DNA of 21,469 nt, from the NCBI GenBank assembly GCA_003550305.1, contig QKYT01000084.1:212155-233623 (forward strand), read 5' to 3'. This document shows, piece after piece, positions 10,003 to 19,750 of this stretch. The DNA is from Glomus cerebriforme. Its lineage: Eukaryota; Glomeromycota; Glomeromycetes; Glomerales; Glomeraceae. Each line of letters begins with the position of its first letter. Position 1 is the stretch's first letter. The translations under genes and the position numbers were made by a program. The notes beneath the pieces were generated by a model, which was not told where the DNA came from, did no database searches, and saw only the letters and a program-made list of their open reading frames with translations.

Positions 10003-10731
10003 ATTTTTATTGTGTAATGACGTCAGTGGATCAGTCGATCATTTCATTATTTCCAAATTGAATAGGTTAATTTTTAGCTTCCCTTCGTATATAGTCTTCA
10101 CATGTTACTATGTTTGTTTGCCTGCTTTACAGTATATAGATTAAATAAGGATAAGCATAATTTTAAGCATAACCTAGGTATAATTTGATTTTAGGCGCGT
10201 TTAAACTACCACTTTTTTTTTAAGTTCCATTTAACCGCGCATTTAATCGGTAATTAACTGCCCATCAATAATCTTCGATCAGGAATCACAAATACAGAAG
10301 GTGAAACTCATTTCAATAGAAATCAAAAAAAAAGTACCCAATTGCACCGACACAGACCTGTATGTTACACGTGATAATTTATAAAAGTGATAACTTGATA
10401 TAAACTAAAGCAAAAAAGTAGACTATGAAACAGAACTAATGATCTAAATTTATGATTACAAATTTTTCGCTTGATTTTTATTTCTTATGTCGCCATGAAA
10501 TAATTGTTTATTCAATAAAATTGTTTAATTGAACGTAATATAAAAGTATTTACATTTAAAGATCATCATTTATAAGCTTGTCAATTAATAATCAAAAAAC
10601 AAAATTAACAAAATAAAGCACTACAACTTCACAAATATAATGAACCGTCTCTTGTTTTAATATACGTTCCTAGGACTTGACAGAACTTGTAAATTTAAAT
10701 AGAACAATAGTAACGCTTTTCGCGTTGTTTA
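10003..10731. other. intergenic region between genes A and B
   Basis: Holds the upstream region of gene A and the 3' flank of gene B. No supported gene was found; the small plus-strand frame at 9908-10144 overlaps the gene A start and is a shadow. A short palindrome, AACGC(TTTTC)GCGTT at 10712-10726, lies just after the stop codon of gene B and could form a hairpin in its 3' UTR. Confidence 0.5.
10028..10041 (-). promoter_or_regulatory. shared upstream motif of genes A and B
   Basis: On the minus strand this reads TGATCGACTGATCC, about 100 bases before the gene A start. The identical 14-mer lies at 13196-13209 upstream of gene B, and flanking bases also agree (AATAAT-AA-TGATCGACTGATCC-ATGAC). 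It carries GATC twice. It could be a retained promoter element or simply sequence left from the duplication. Confidence 0.5.
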
Positions 10732-13136
10732 CTACTCTTTACGCTTTTGCGCAGGAATTTTACGATTTCTTTGATTCCTAAGATTATTATTCTTCCTCTT
10801 TCCTAATTTCTTTTGAGCGTCTTGATCTCCTTGTTCTGCAGATTTATAATACCAATGATTTGCCTGTACTGAATTTTTCATAGTTCCTTCTCCATTTTCA
10901 TACATAAACCCAAGATTGTACTGAGCCGTGCTATCTCCTAATTCTGCCGCCTTTCGATATAGTTCAAATGCCTTTTGCTTATTAATACTAGTTCCAATTC
11001 CATACTGATAACAATGTCCTAAGTCAATAATCCCAAGTGTACTTCCTAAATCAGCAGCTCTTCGGTATAATTCAAATGCCTTTTGTTTATCAACAATGGT
11101 CCCAATTCCATGTTGGTAACAATCTCCTAAATTGTTCATTCCAGTTGTACTTCCTAAATCGGCAGCTCTTTGATATAAATCAAATGCCTTTTTTTTATCA
11201 ACACTAGTTCCAATCCCATCTTGGTAACAAGATCCTAAATTATTTATTCCAAGCGCATTTTCTAAATTTGCAGCTTTCTGATATAATTCAAAGGCTTTTT
11301 GATTATTAACACCAGTTCCAATCCCATGTTGATAACAATATCCTAAATTTCTTATTCCGGATGAATTTCCTAAATTTGCAGCTTTTTGATATATTACAAA
11401 CGCTTTATGTTTATTAACACTAGTTCCAATCCCATGCTGATAACAATACGCCACGTTATACATTCCACATGCATTTCCTGAATTTGTGGCAATTTGAAAT
11501 AATTCAAATGCCTTTTGTTTGTTAATATTCGTTCCAATTCCTAAATAATTAAAATCTCCAAGTAAAACAATAGAATTAGAATTATTTTGATTATTTAGTA
11601 ACCAATTATAAAATTCTTGTAGAGTTATATTATGATTATTAAGATTATTAAGAATATTTCGCGTTTTTTCTTCTATAATATTAGGAAGAGCAATCATCTC
11701 ATCAACTATATTGATCATATTATAAACCACATCACCAGCCATGTCAACGTCCATTGCATCAGTTTCAATTGTAATTTGATCATTTGATGATACTTCATTT
11801 GTATTCGTCCTACTAGATGACTCTTCAATTAATGAATTATTAATACTTTTTGAATTTAGATGCGTTTCATTAATAATTGCTTCTAATCTAGAAACAACCG
11901 TATTGATTTTTGGACGAATATTTGGTTCACTGTCCCAACATTCTAAAAAATATATTTAATTTTTTGGTCAATTAAAACAATATCATTTATAGAAATTGCA
12001 TTAAAAATATATTATATATTTTTTACCAGTATAAATTTTTATATAATCCATAGGTGCATTTGGAACAGGTGATTCCCTAGAACCTTTTAAAATTCTCATG
12101 ACCAAATCAAAATCATATGGTTCATTACAAAAAGGAGGATAACCGCTTGATAATTCCCAAAATAATACACCCACACTGTAAACATCACTCTTTTCATTTA
12201 ATGAAAACACTTGTACTTGATTATCATCGTTTCTTTTTCTCATAAAACTTTCTGGATCAACGTAAGGAATCATTTCAAATGATTTTGATTTAAGTTTGGA
12301 TGTTTCCTCAATTCTTTTTGACAAACCAAGGTCGGATAATTTGATAGCATTTTTATGAATTAATATACTGCCGGAGTGCTTTTAATTAAAATATAATGAT
12401 AAATAACGTAGGTTAATACTCATAATATTCGTAATAAGAGTATATAACATAATCGTAACGAAATAAATGCAAATGAATTACCAAATCACGATGGACAATT
12501 CCTTCATCATGCAAATATGATACAGCATTAGCTAATTGTAATGCAAGGTTAAGTTTATTATTCCAAGTAAGATTCTCAAAATTTTCTTTCAAATAATTTT
12601 GGAGGGTACTACTATCAGCATAATCCATTACTAAAACCCATTTTTTAGGATCGTTTTGATTATCTGTTAAAAATGAAACGAAAATATATTACAAAGATTA
12701 TTATAAAATAACCAACATTATTTTATCAAATGCCTTATTATTACATTACATACCTGTAGCAATCCCACAAAAACGAACAATATTCTCATGATAATCAACA
12801 TTGCGTTGAAGTTTAATCTAGATCATAAAAATAACAACATTTTAATTAGAAACGTTTTAATTTCAGTATGATCAAAATATTTATTATACCATAATTTACC
12901 TCTTGAACTATTTCTTTGGTTGTTGTGTTGTTGAGATTGAAAAAAGATTTTAACGCATAATATTTATGAGATTTTTTCCAATTCGTACAAGAGACTATTC
13001 CGAAGCGTCCGGAACCAATTTCTTTAATATCATAAAAATCTTCATATTTAAAATATTTAATAAGGTTTTCAGAAACAGCTTGTTCGATCCAGTTAATCCC
13101 TTCATTTGAAGTGTTAGTTGTACTAGTAGCTTGCAT
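10732..13136 (-). CDS. probable pseudokinase-Sel1 repeat protein (gene B), 681 aa
   Basis: Five coding exons on the minus strand: 13136-12900, 12817-12754, 12663-12482, 12378-12027 and 11942-10732, all introns GT..AG, giving 681 residues. The start MQATS matches gene A; an in-frame ATG at 13166 would add ten residues. The kinase domain (about 35-300) keeps the glycine loop GSGRFG (41-46), lysine K63, helix-C E79 and HRDL (158-161). The next residues are HSGS, so the metal-binding asparagine is serine (S165, codon AGT), and DFG is DLG (177-179). These changes predict weak or no catalysis, although the fold should remain. Exon 5 continues through ECWDSEPNIRP, a linker with TLQEFYNWLLNNQ, about seven 36-residue Sel1 repeats (401-653), and a strongly basic tail (654-681, including GKRKNNN and AQKRKE). 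It lies in tandem downstream of its closest relative, gene A. A scaffold or decoy role is inferred. Confidence 0.87.
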
Positions 13137-13195
13137 TTTGCTGTTAGAAACAAAACCTTCTTTCAAAACGTATTTATTTGCATGACCAAGTCATC

Positions 13196-13209
13196 GGATC
13201 AGTCGATCA
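13196..13209 (-). promoter_or_regulatory. shared upstream motif, gene B copy
   Basis: Minus-strand TGATCGACTGATCC, identical to the element upstream of gene A, here about 60 bases before the chosen start at 13136. Gene C has only a partial counterpart at about 16221 (GTCGATCCGATG). Confidence 0.5.
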
Positions 13210-13299
13210 CTTTATTATTAACCGCAGAATTGGTGCAATATTAAGTTAGACGATGATTTTATTGGTGCTCATGGGTAATGATTAATTTCTATGAATGGA

Positions 13300-13383
13300 A
13301 ATAATGGTGATGCATATAACGTTTTTTCTCACCATTATTGCTGATCTGCTGATAAATCGCGCCTAGCTCAGATTGATTTATCA
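13300..13383. repeat. two perfect hairpins upstream of gene B
   Basis: AATAATGGTGA (13300-13310) is the exact reverse complement of 13329-13339, an 11-bp stem with an 18-base loop. TGATAAATC (13350-13358) pairs with GATTTATCA (13375-13383), 9 bp with a 16-base loop. They lie 160-250 bases upstream of the gene B start and might be transposon remnants or regulatory structures. Confidence 0.7.
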
Positions 13384-13416
13384 CGCATTTCTGCGCGTAA
13401 GTCGCGTTCGTGACCT

Positions 13417-13720
13417 TACACACGTGTAGTACCTGTAGCACCAATCAGATTGCTTGCTTGATCAATGGTTTGTACTCCATGAAATACTCCTGAAGTGTCG
13501 CTTCGGATAATAATGTGCGTATAATTTTCGAATAGAAATTTATTTAAATGAAAGGTGAAGGATAAGTCAAATTGAGGTGAAACATTAAAAAAAATAAATA
13601 ATAACAATTAATAATCTACCTCGAAGAAAATATCCATTGCAGCAATAAACCAACACATCAAATTTGCAACTGTGTGATGTTCAAAAAGATGCTGTTTATT
13701 ACAGGGAAATAACATCTAAG
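13417..13720 (-). pseudogene. protein-like relic, possibly two exons
   Basis: On the minus strand a short frame from ATG at about 13717 reads MLFPCNKQHLFEHHTVANLM then CWFIAAMDIFFE and meets a GTAGAT donor-like site at about 13622. Further on, a 63-codon frame (13607-13416) ends with NYTHIIIRSDTSGVFHGVQT then IDQASNLIGATGTTRV and a TAA. Both pieces look like real protein, but no single splice joins them cleanly: using the acceptor CTTCAG gives a different frame. The family is not recognised. A partial or decayed gene is the most cautious reading. Confidence 0.35.
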
Positions 13721-13739
13721 AAAATTTTCATCAAATACT

Positions 13740-14583
13740 GCAAGCAATTATGAAAAGTCAATGAAACAAGTAAATTCACCAATTTTCCACTTGTATTTAT
13801 AGATTTAAGTCGAAATAATTATTAATTCAATAAAATTGTTCAATTAAAAACATCAATGTTTATTATGCCCTTATAAAATTGAAAACCAATGTTAGTTTTG
13901 TTACAAATGAACTAATTCATTGTAATAATTCGACATGAATTAATTCTTTCTTTTTTTTTTATCCTACGGACGTGATATGCCATGAGCGCAGAAAGTTGCA
14001 TTTGCATTATTGATAATTCAATTAATTAAACCATTAGAAATTGATAAAATATGTGTTATCAAAAAATAAATAAATAAATAAAATAAATTTAGTAGTATTT
14101 CGGCGTTAGAAAGAGTGAATGGACTCGTATGATTGCCAAACATGACGAAGCTGTAAATCATTAAATCCGGATGAAAGACTACCGCTAACTAAAAAATAAC
14201 ATCACATCGAAAAATCAACACATGGAATAACAGGTTTATCTCATTGTGTGTGACGTATGCACCGGTGGTTTTTTTCCCATTTATTAAAAATTTTTACAAT
14301 GACTTCTATTTTCCACAAATGAAGAATAATATCAAATTACAGCCATTTCAAGAGTTAAGAATACCTCAAAATGGCTCCATATGGATGATAAATTCAATAA
14401 AGTAGCACTTGTAGAGAACAAAGAATTTTATGTAATTTATTATATGGTTCAAGAAATTAATAGATGAAACTACAAGGCAGAATAAATTAAAACTAAAATT
14501 TAAAGTAAATACATGTTTATTTAAACAATTAGTATAAATCAGTGGGTAAACAATAAAACTTTCCACTGATACATAATATCGAT
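13740..14583. other. AT-rich intergenic DNA, no gene seen
   Basis: Contains an (AAAT)n microsatellite at about 14065-14088. A minus-strand frame at 14366-14593 is rich in Phe, Ile, Tyr and Asn and overlaps the target-site duplication, so it is judged fortuitous. Nothing else was seen. Confidence 0.5.
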
Positions 14584-15074
14584 GGGATAACAATTATTTT
14601 TTTTTTTATTCGACTAAACAGCAATTTATTAGGTAAAAGATGTGCAAAGCACGTGTACACAAATAAAATATCTAGACTAACCTAAAACTAGAATAATCCT
14701 AACTGCTGCTGAGCCCGTAGCTCATAAGCACTGGGGAAATAAAAAAAAGGGGGAAAGAAGAAAATATCCTAAAGAGGAAAATACAGATAAAAGAAAAAAT
14801 AAAACTATAACTAGTGACTATATTAACTTTATAAATATGAGACCATTCCGACGCTTCCAAACCCCGTCAGTGAATAAGAATTCCCAGCCCGGTTGCCTAT
14901 AGAACGTTTATCACGCCCGGTCAGACCTATAAAGAAAGGGAGTCAGTAGAAATAATTAGATGTGGAGCGGTGGGTCGGACAGGAAAATCCAGATCCGGAC
15001 TAGCGATTATATTAGTCCTAACGATTCCAAAGCTCCTCGGAGTCAAATTTACTGCTGTACGGGATAACAATTAT
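14584..15074 (-). mobile_element. retrotransposed SINE or truncated LINE with 14-bp TSD
   Basis: GGGATAACAATTAT occurs at 14584-14597 and again, without a mismatch, at 15061-15074. Between the copies lies 463 bp that, read on the minus strand, ends in AATAAATTGCTGTTTAGTCG-AATA followed by a poly(A) run directly against the duplication. A long perfect target-site duplication plus a terminal poly(A) is the mark of LINE-type target-primed reverse transcription. The body is GC-richer than its flanks and has two diverged copies of a GGAGCTTTGGAATCG...TAGTC module. No reading frame and no clear pol III A/B boxes were seen, so SINE and 5'-truncated LINE remain open. The perfect duplication suggests a fairly recent insertion. 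Confidence 0.9.
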
Positions 15075-16390
15075 AAGTTAAACATGAGTCATAGTTCATA
15101 TTTTAATTATTTCACGTGCTATGTAATAAGCCGAAATTAATTCACAAAATAATGTAAATTAACTTATTATCTACATTTACTTGTATTTTTTCATTTTTTT
15201 ATCTTTTCTTCCTTCGTTTTTATATACGTTTTTTCTCTTTTCTTTTTCCCTTCTTTGATTTTGTCTTATCCATTCTTGAAAATGTTCTTTTACTTCCATT
15301 TGATTTCTTCCTTATCTTTTATTATTAGCCCCTTGTTTCTTTTGAAGTCTAATCATTTATTACATTTCTTCTTATCTTTTAATCATTCACCAGAGTCCTC
15401 TTTTAGCAAATATTCTTTTTCGCTTATTATTTCTTTAACTTGTTATTTGTCATTTCCGCTTTTTTTCTTTCTGCATCTCTTGAACTCATAATTCTTTATT
15501 GTATTGTTTCTTTATCTATCTGTTGTATATTTTCTTAAAATTTGCAATTGTAAAAATTTTACTTTGTAATAAAATTAGATTTTAAAACTAGAAATAAAAA
15601 TGAAACAATAGTTTACACAATGAGTCTCTGATTGTGGACTCAGTAGAACTCAGAAATTAATAAAAATAATATTAAATTTAATTTACGTGATCTAATTGCT
15701 TATACTGCGCCCAAAAAGTTCTATGAATTTTTTAGCTCATAATAATTAAAAATTAAAGAAAATTGTTAGTTGTTAATTGTTAACAAAAATTATAAATATT
15801 ATTTTTAGAAAATGCTAAAAGGTTACTCAAATGTGACGCAAAAAAAGATTATTTATTAACATTAACACTGTTATTTTTGTCATGGATCATTAACTGAATC
15901 TTAATAGCCTAATTAATAATACTTATATTAAACTAACTTAGGGATTGGAATCGATTAGAATCGATTTTAGAATCGACTAATCGTTTCTCAAGTTTCGGTT
16001 CTAAAATTCGATAAAACATTTATTATAATCCAATAATATCCATATAAACGTACTGATGTACAGTTTTTCGTACAATTTCAGATATATTCCCGTATTTATT
16101 CCGTACATAACACAAAAACACAAAAACAAACAGAAAATGTACAAACACGCCATATGGAATATTTTATCAATTGAAAACACCAATAAATTTATTATTTGAA
16201 AAAAAAAAAATCTTTTTTTGGTCGATCCGATGCCGCAAATCGACGGATATGCATCCTTATGTAATTGTATTAAAAAAAATTGATTTTTCCATTTTTAACG
16301 TCTTGTATCACTTTAATTGTAACAAAATTTTATTTATTTATTTATTTATTTATTTTTGACTTTTACCGTCATTTTAATTTTATCGTCACT
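15075..16390. other. intergenic DNA upstream of gene C
   Basis: 15180-15500 is strongly pyrimidine-rich on the plus strand; the minus strand reads as Lys/Glu-rich frames broken by TGA and TAA. 15946-15984 has three imperfect copies of GAATCGATTA. A (TTTA)n microsatellite occupies about 16329-16355, immediately before gene C. The short frames at 15255-15491 and 16001-16183 have no recognisable domain and are not annotated as genes. Confidence 0.5.
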
Positions 16391-18717
16391 ATGTCCATTT
16401 ATAACGATATGCAAAATATCAAAAATACGGATGAAGGGATTAATTGGATTGAAGATGCTATCAATAAAAAACTTATTAAATATTACAAATATGAACATTT
16501 TAGTAATGTTCAAGAAATTGGTTCTGGAGCATTTGGAAAAGTATTCCGTGCAAATTATAATAAAGTTGAAAATTATTTAGCTTTGAAATCTTTTTTTAAT
16601 CTTAACAGTGCAACTATAAATGGGATTGTTCGTGAGGTAATTTTATTAAATACTGTATATTAATATAAAAATATTTATTATTTTTACACCCTTTAATCTT
16701 TATTTTTATTTTATTAATTTTTTTTTTTTAATTATTATACGCTCATAATTTAGATTATGCTTCAAAAAGATGTAGATTATCATGTCAATATTATTCGCTT
16801 TTATGGAATTACAAAATTTGAGTCAGGTATTGATGAAATATTTAAATATAAATAATTTTTTACTTGATTTTTTTTTTTTTATAAAATTGATAAATAATTA
16901 TATACTATATATATATGTTTTTTTGATAGAAAATAAATTCGACAAAACAAAAAATTATTTGTTAGTGATGGAATATGCAGACGGTGGTACTCTTCGAAAC
17001 TATTTGAAGGAAAATTTCAATAGACTTACTTGGGTTAACAAATACAGCTTAGCATACCAGTTGGCTTGTGCTGTATCATGTTTACATGATGAAGGAATTT
17101 TACACCGTGATTTGGTAATTTTATTTTAATAATATAATAATCAATATTGTAAAGTAATTTAATTACTTATATCATATTTTATTATAGCATTCCTGTAACA
17201 TATTGGTTCATCAGAATGTTATCAAGTTGGCGGACTTTGGCTTATCAAAAAGGATTGAAGAAGCATCTAATTCCAAATCAAAATTACTTGGCATGATTCC
17301 TTATATTGATCCTAAAAGATTAATGGATAGGAAAAATTTAATAAAATTCGATGAGAAGAGCGATGTATATAGTATTGGCGTATTGTTATGGGAAATATCA
17401 AGTGGGGTCACACCATTTTATGAAGAAACACATGATTTTAGTTTGATGTATGAAATTTCACAAGGTCGGAGAGAAAATATTGTTCCTGATACTCCTAACG
17501 ATTATGCTAATATTTATACTGGTAAATATGTTTTTATTTTATTTATTAAAAGTTTATTTAATTAAAACAAATGTTTTTATTTATTAGAATGTTGGAATGG
17601 TGAACCAAATAATCGACCATCTATGCATGAAGTTGTTAAAAGATTAAAAATATTTGTTCCACATTCAAATAATGTAACAATTTATCAACAACATGAAAAG
17701 CTAGCTTCAAATACAGTTGAAAATTCATTACATTCATTACATGGAGAATTATCTCAAATTATTCAAAATTTTCATAATATGAATACAAATGAAATAGAAT
17801 ATAATATTAATACATTATCAACTAATGAACAAATTAATAAAAATATTTCATATGGAATGGATTTAAGTATAATGGTTAATGAAATAGTTGGTCTCATGTT
17901 TAAGGAATATAATAAAGGAATAAAATGGGATGTAATAAACCAACATATTCTTGATTATCTTAATAATCATAATCTAAGTTTACAAGAAATTTATAATTTG
18001 CTATTAAATAATCAAAATAGCTCTAATTCCATTTTTTTACTTGGATATTTTAATTATTATAAAATCGGAACAATTGAGAATAATAAAAATGTACTATTTA
18101 GATTATTTATTGACGCATCAGATCAGGGTCATCTATTAGCACAACATTTTGTTGGACTTTGTTATTATTTTGGACATGGAATTACAAAAAATGAAAGATT
18201 AGCTTTCGAATGTTTTGAAAAGCTAGCTAACCAAGATTATGCATTAGGACAATATGAAGTAGGACGAAGTTATGAACATGGAATAGGTATTAAAAAAGAT
18301 TTAAAAATAGCTGCTTATTGGTATGAAAAAGCTGCAAACAATGGACATTTAATAGCTATGGTTAATCTTGGCAATTTTTATAGAAAAGGAAATGGTGTTG
18401 ATAAGGATCATCAAAAAGCTTTTGAATTATTTAAAAAATCAGCTGAAGGAGAATATAAAAAAGGAATAACAATGTTAGGATATTGTTATGATAACGGAAT
18501 TGGAACTAATATTGATAAGCAAAAGGCAGTTAAATTATATCAAAAAGCCGCAAATTTAGAAAGTGAAGTAGCTCAATATATTCTTGCAAATATGTATGAA
18601 AAAGGAGATGGAATCGAAAAAGATATAAATAAAGCAATTTATTGGTATGAACAATCTGCAAAGCAAGAATATCAACCTGCTCAAAATAAATTGAAAAAAC
18701 TTAAAAATAATAAGTAA
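16391..18717 (+). CDS. protein kinase-Sel1 repeat protein (gene C), 655 aa
   Basis: Five coding exons: 16391-16636, 16754-16826, 16930-17114, 17188-17521 and 17588-18717, all introns GT..AG, giving 655 residues. The start MSIYND at 16391 was taken as first ATG near the gene; the MQNI at 16409 aligns better with the sister starts. The kinase domain (about 35-300) is complete: GSGAFG 44-49, K66, helix-C E82, HRDL 165-168 with N172 (the loop reads HSCN, with Cys where A has Gly), DFG 184-186, SDVYSIGVLLWE, ECWNGEPNNRP. It is thus the best candidate for an active enzyme in the cluster. The linker carries LSIMVNEIVGLMFKEYNKG and SLQEIYNLLLNNQ. About six Sel1 repeats (425-641) and a partial one end the protein at KKLKNNK. 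It is more diverged from A and B than they are from each other and lies on the opposite strand. Confidence 0.9.
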
Positions 18718-19750
18718 TTTACGTTAACTAATAATTTTAAAGTTATTTAATATTAACATTTTATATATAAATTCAATTCCAAATATCAAGAAATTATTAA
18801 ACATCTGTTTTTTTATAAATATGAAATTAGTACCTAACATAGTGTCTAACTTTTTTTACTTTGTATGGCTATTTTATCTGCGGTTAATTCTACAAGAGTG
18901 TGAATTGAATTTAGTGGATTATTTGGATCAAGATCCAAGAATCACAAGTTTGAAGTATCTAAATATAAGTGTTATTTATTGATTCCAGATATCCTAATAT
19001 TAATTCACGAAGATAATAAGGTCATATCATTTATTGAAAGAATTTTGAATGCTTTTCCCATTAGATTATTAAATACACACTCATATTTTATAATGAAATA
19101 AATTCATTGATCATTAAAAAATTATTGATTTTTCTTTTTCAAATATTCTTTTAAATTACAGTAAGTTCCTTTTTTTTTTTAAAAAAAAAGGTACATATTG
19201 AAAACTTTAATTTGCTTAATAGTTTGGGCATGATTAACTAATATCATACGTTAAATAAATAGAATTTAAACTTTTAACTTACATTATTAAAGATTACAGT
19301 AATACAATTAAAAGTAAAGAAAATTTATAGTATACTAAACGAGGGAATATTAAAAATGAAACTAACGTGGACTTTTTTAAAAAAAAGACAAATTTTATTT
19401 TCGTTTTCGTGAACTGATTTTTTTTTCATCGAATTACAATTTGTAATACTTTGATCATTTTATTGAGTAAATGTAAATAGAAAATATTTCTGTGTCCTAA
19501 ATTCAGATCTTTTAACTTATACCTATTTAATAAATAAATTTCCATTCTTTTTACTTAAAATAAATGTTAATGATGGGTTATGACAACCAAGTGGAAAAAA
19601 AAGAAAAAAAATTTATTTCATATATGATTACATTTTATTGCTATTTGAAAGTAATACATAAAAATTATTATAAACAAGATATCCCACCATAAACATAATA
19701 ATTAACAGGTTACAATAATTTCCTAAGCTGGAATTACTGTAAGAACGTGA
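18718..19750. other. intergenic DNA between gene C and the F-box gene
   Basis: Convergent 3' flanks of gene C (plus) and the F-box gene (minus). TTGGATC(AA)GATCCAA at 18923-18938 is a short inverted repeat. A CC-T11-A9-GG palindrome sits at about 19169-19191. AATAAA on the minus strand (19634-19639), about 110 bases past the F-box stop codon, is a candidate poly(A) signal. No further gene was seen. Confidence 0.5.

Noticed and set aside
9685..10144. two plus-strand frames near the gene A start
   Set aside because: They overlap exon 1 and the upstream region of gene A on the other strand and show no domain.
12754..12817. apparent loss of the helix-C glutamate in gene B (LQRN where A has LQRE)
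   Set aside because: Spacing to the following conserved His suggests the true helix-C Glu is the last codon of exon 1 (E79 in B), which all three genes keep.
14366..14593. 75-codon minus-strand frame
   Set aside because: Low-complexity Phe/Ile/Asn content in AT-rich DNA, running into the retroelement target-site duplication.
14598..15060. reading the retroelement as a solo LTR
   Set aside because: A 14-bp duplication and a terminal poly(A) fit target-primed reverse transcription; solo LTRs usually have 4-6 bp duplications and TG..CA ends, which are not seen.
15255..15491. 78-codon plus-strand frame that resembles a membrane protein
   Set aside because: The Leu/Phe/Ser-rich reading is what any pyrimidine-rich strand would give; no start context or family.
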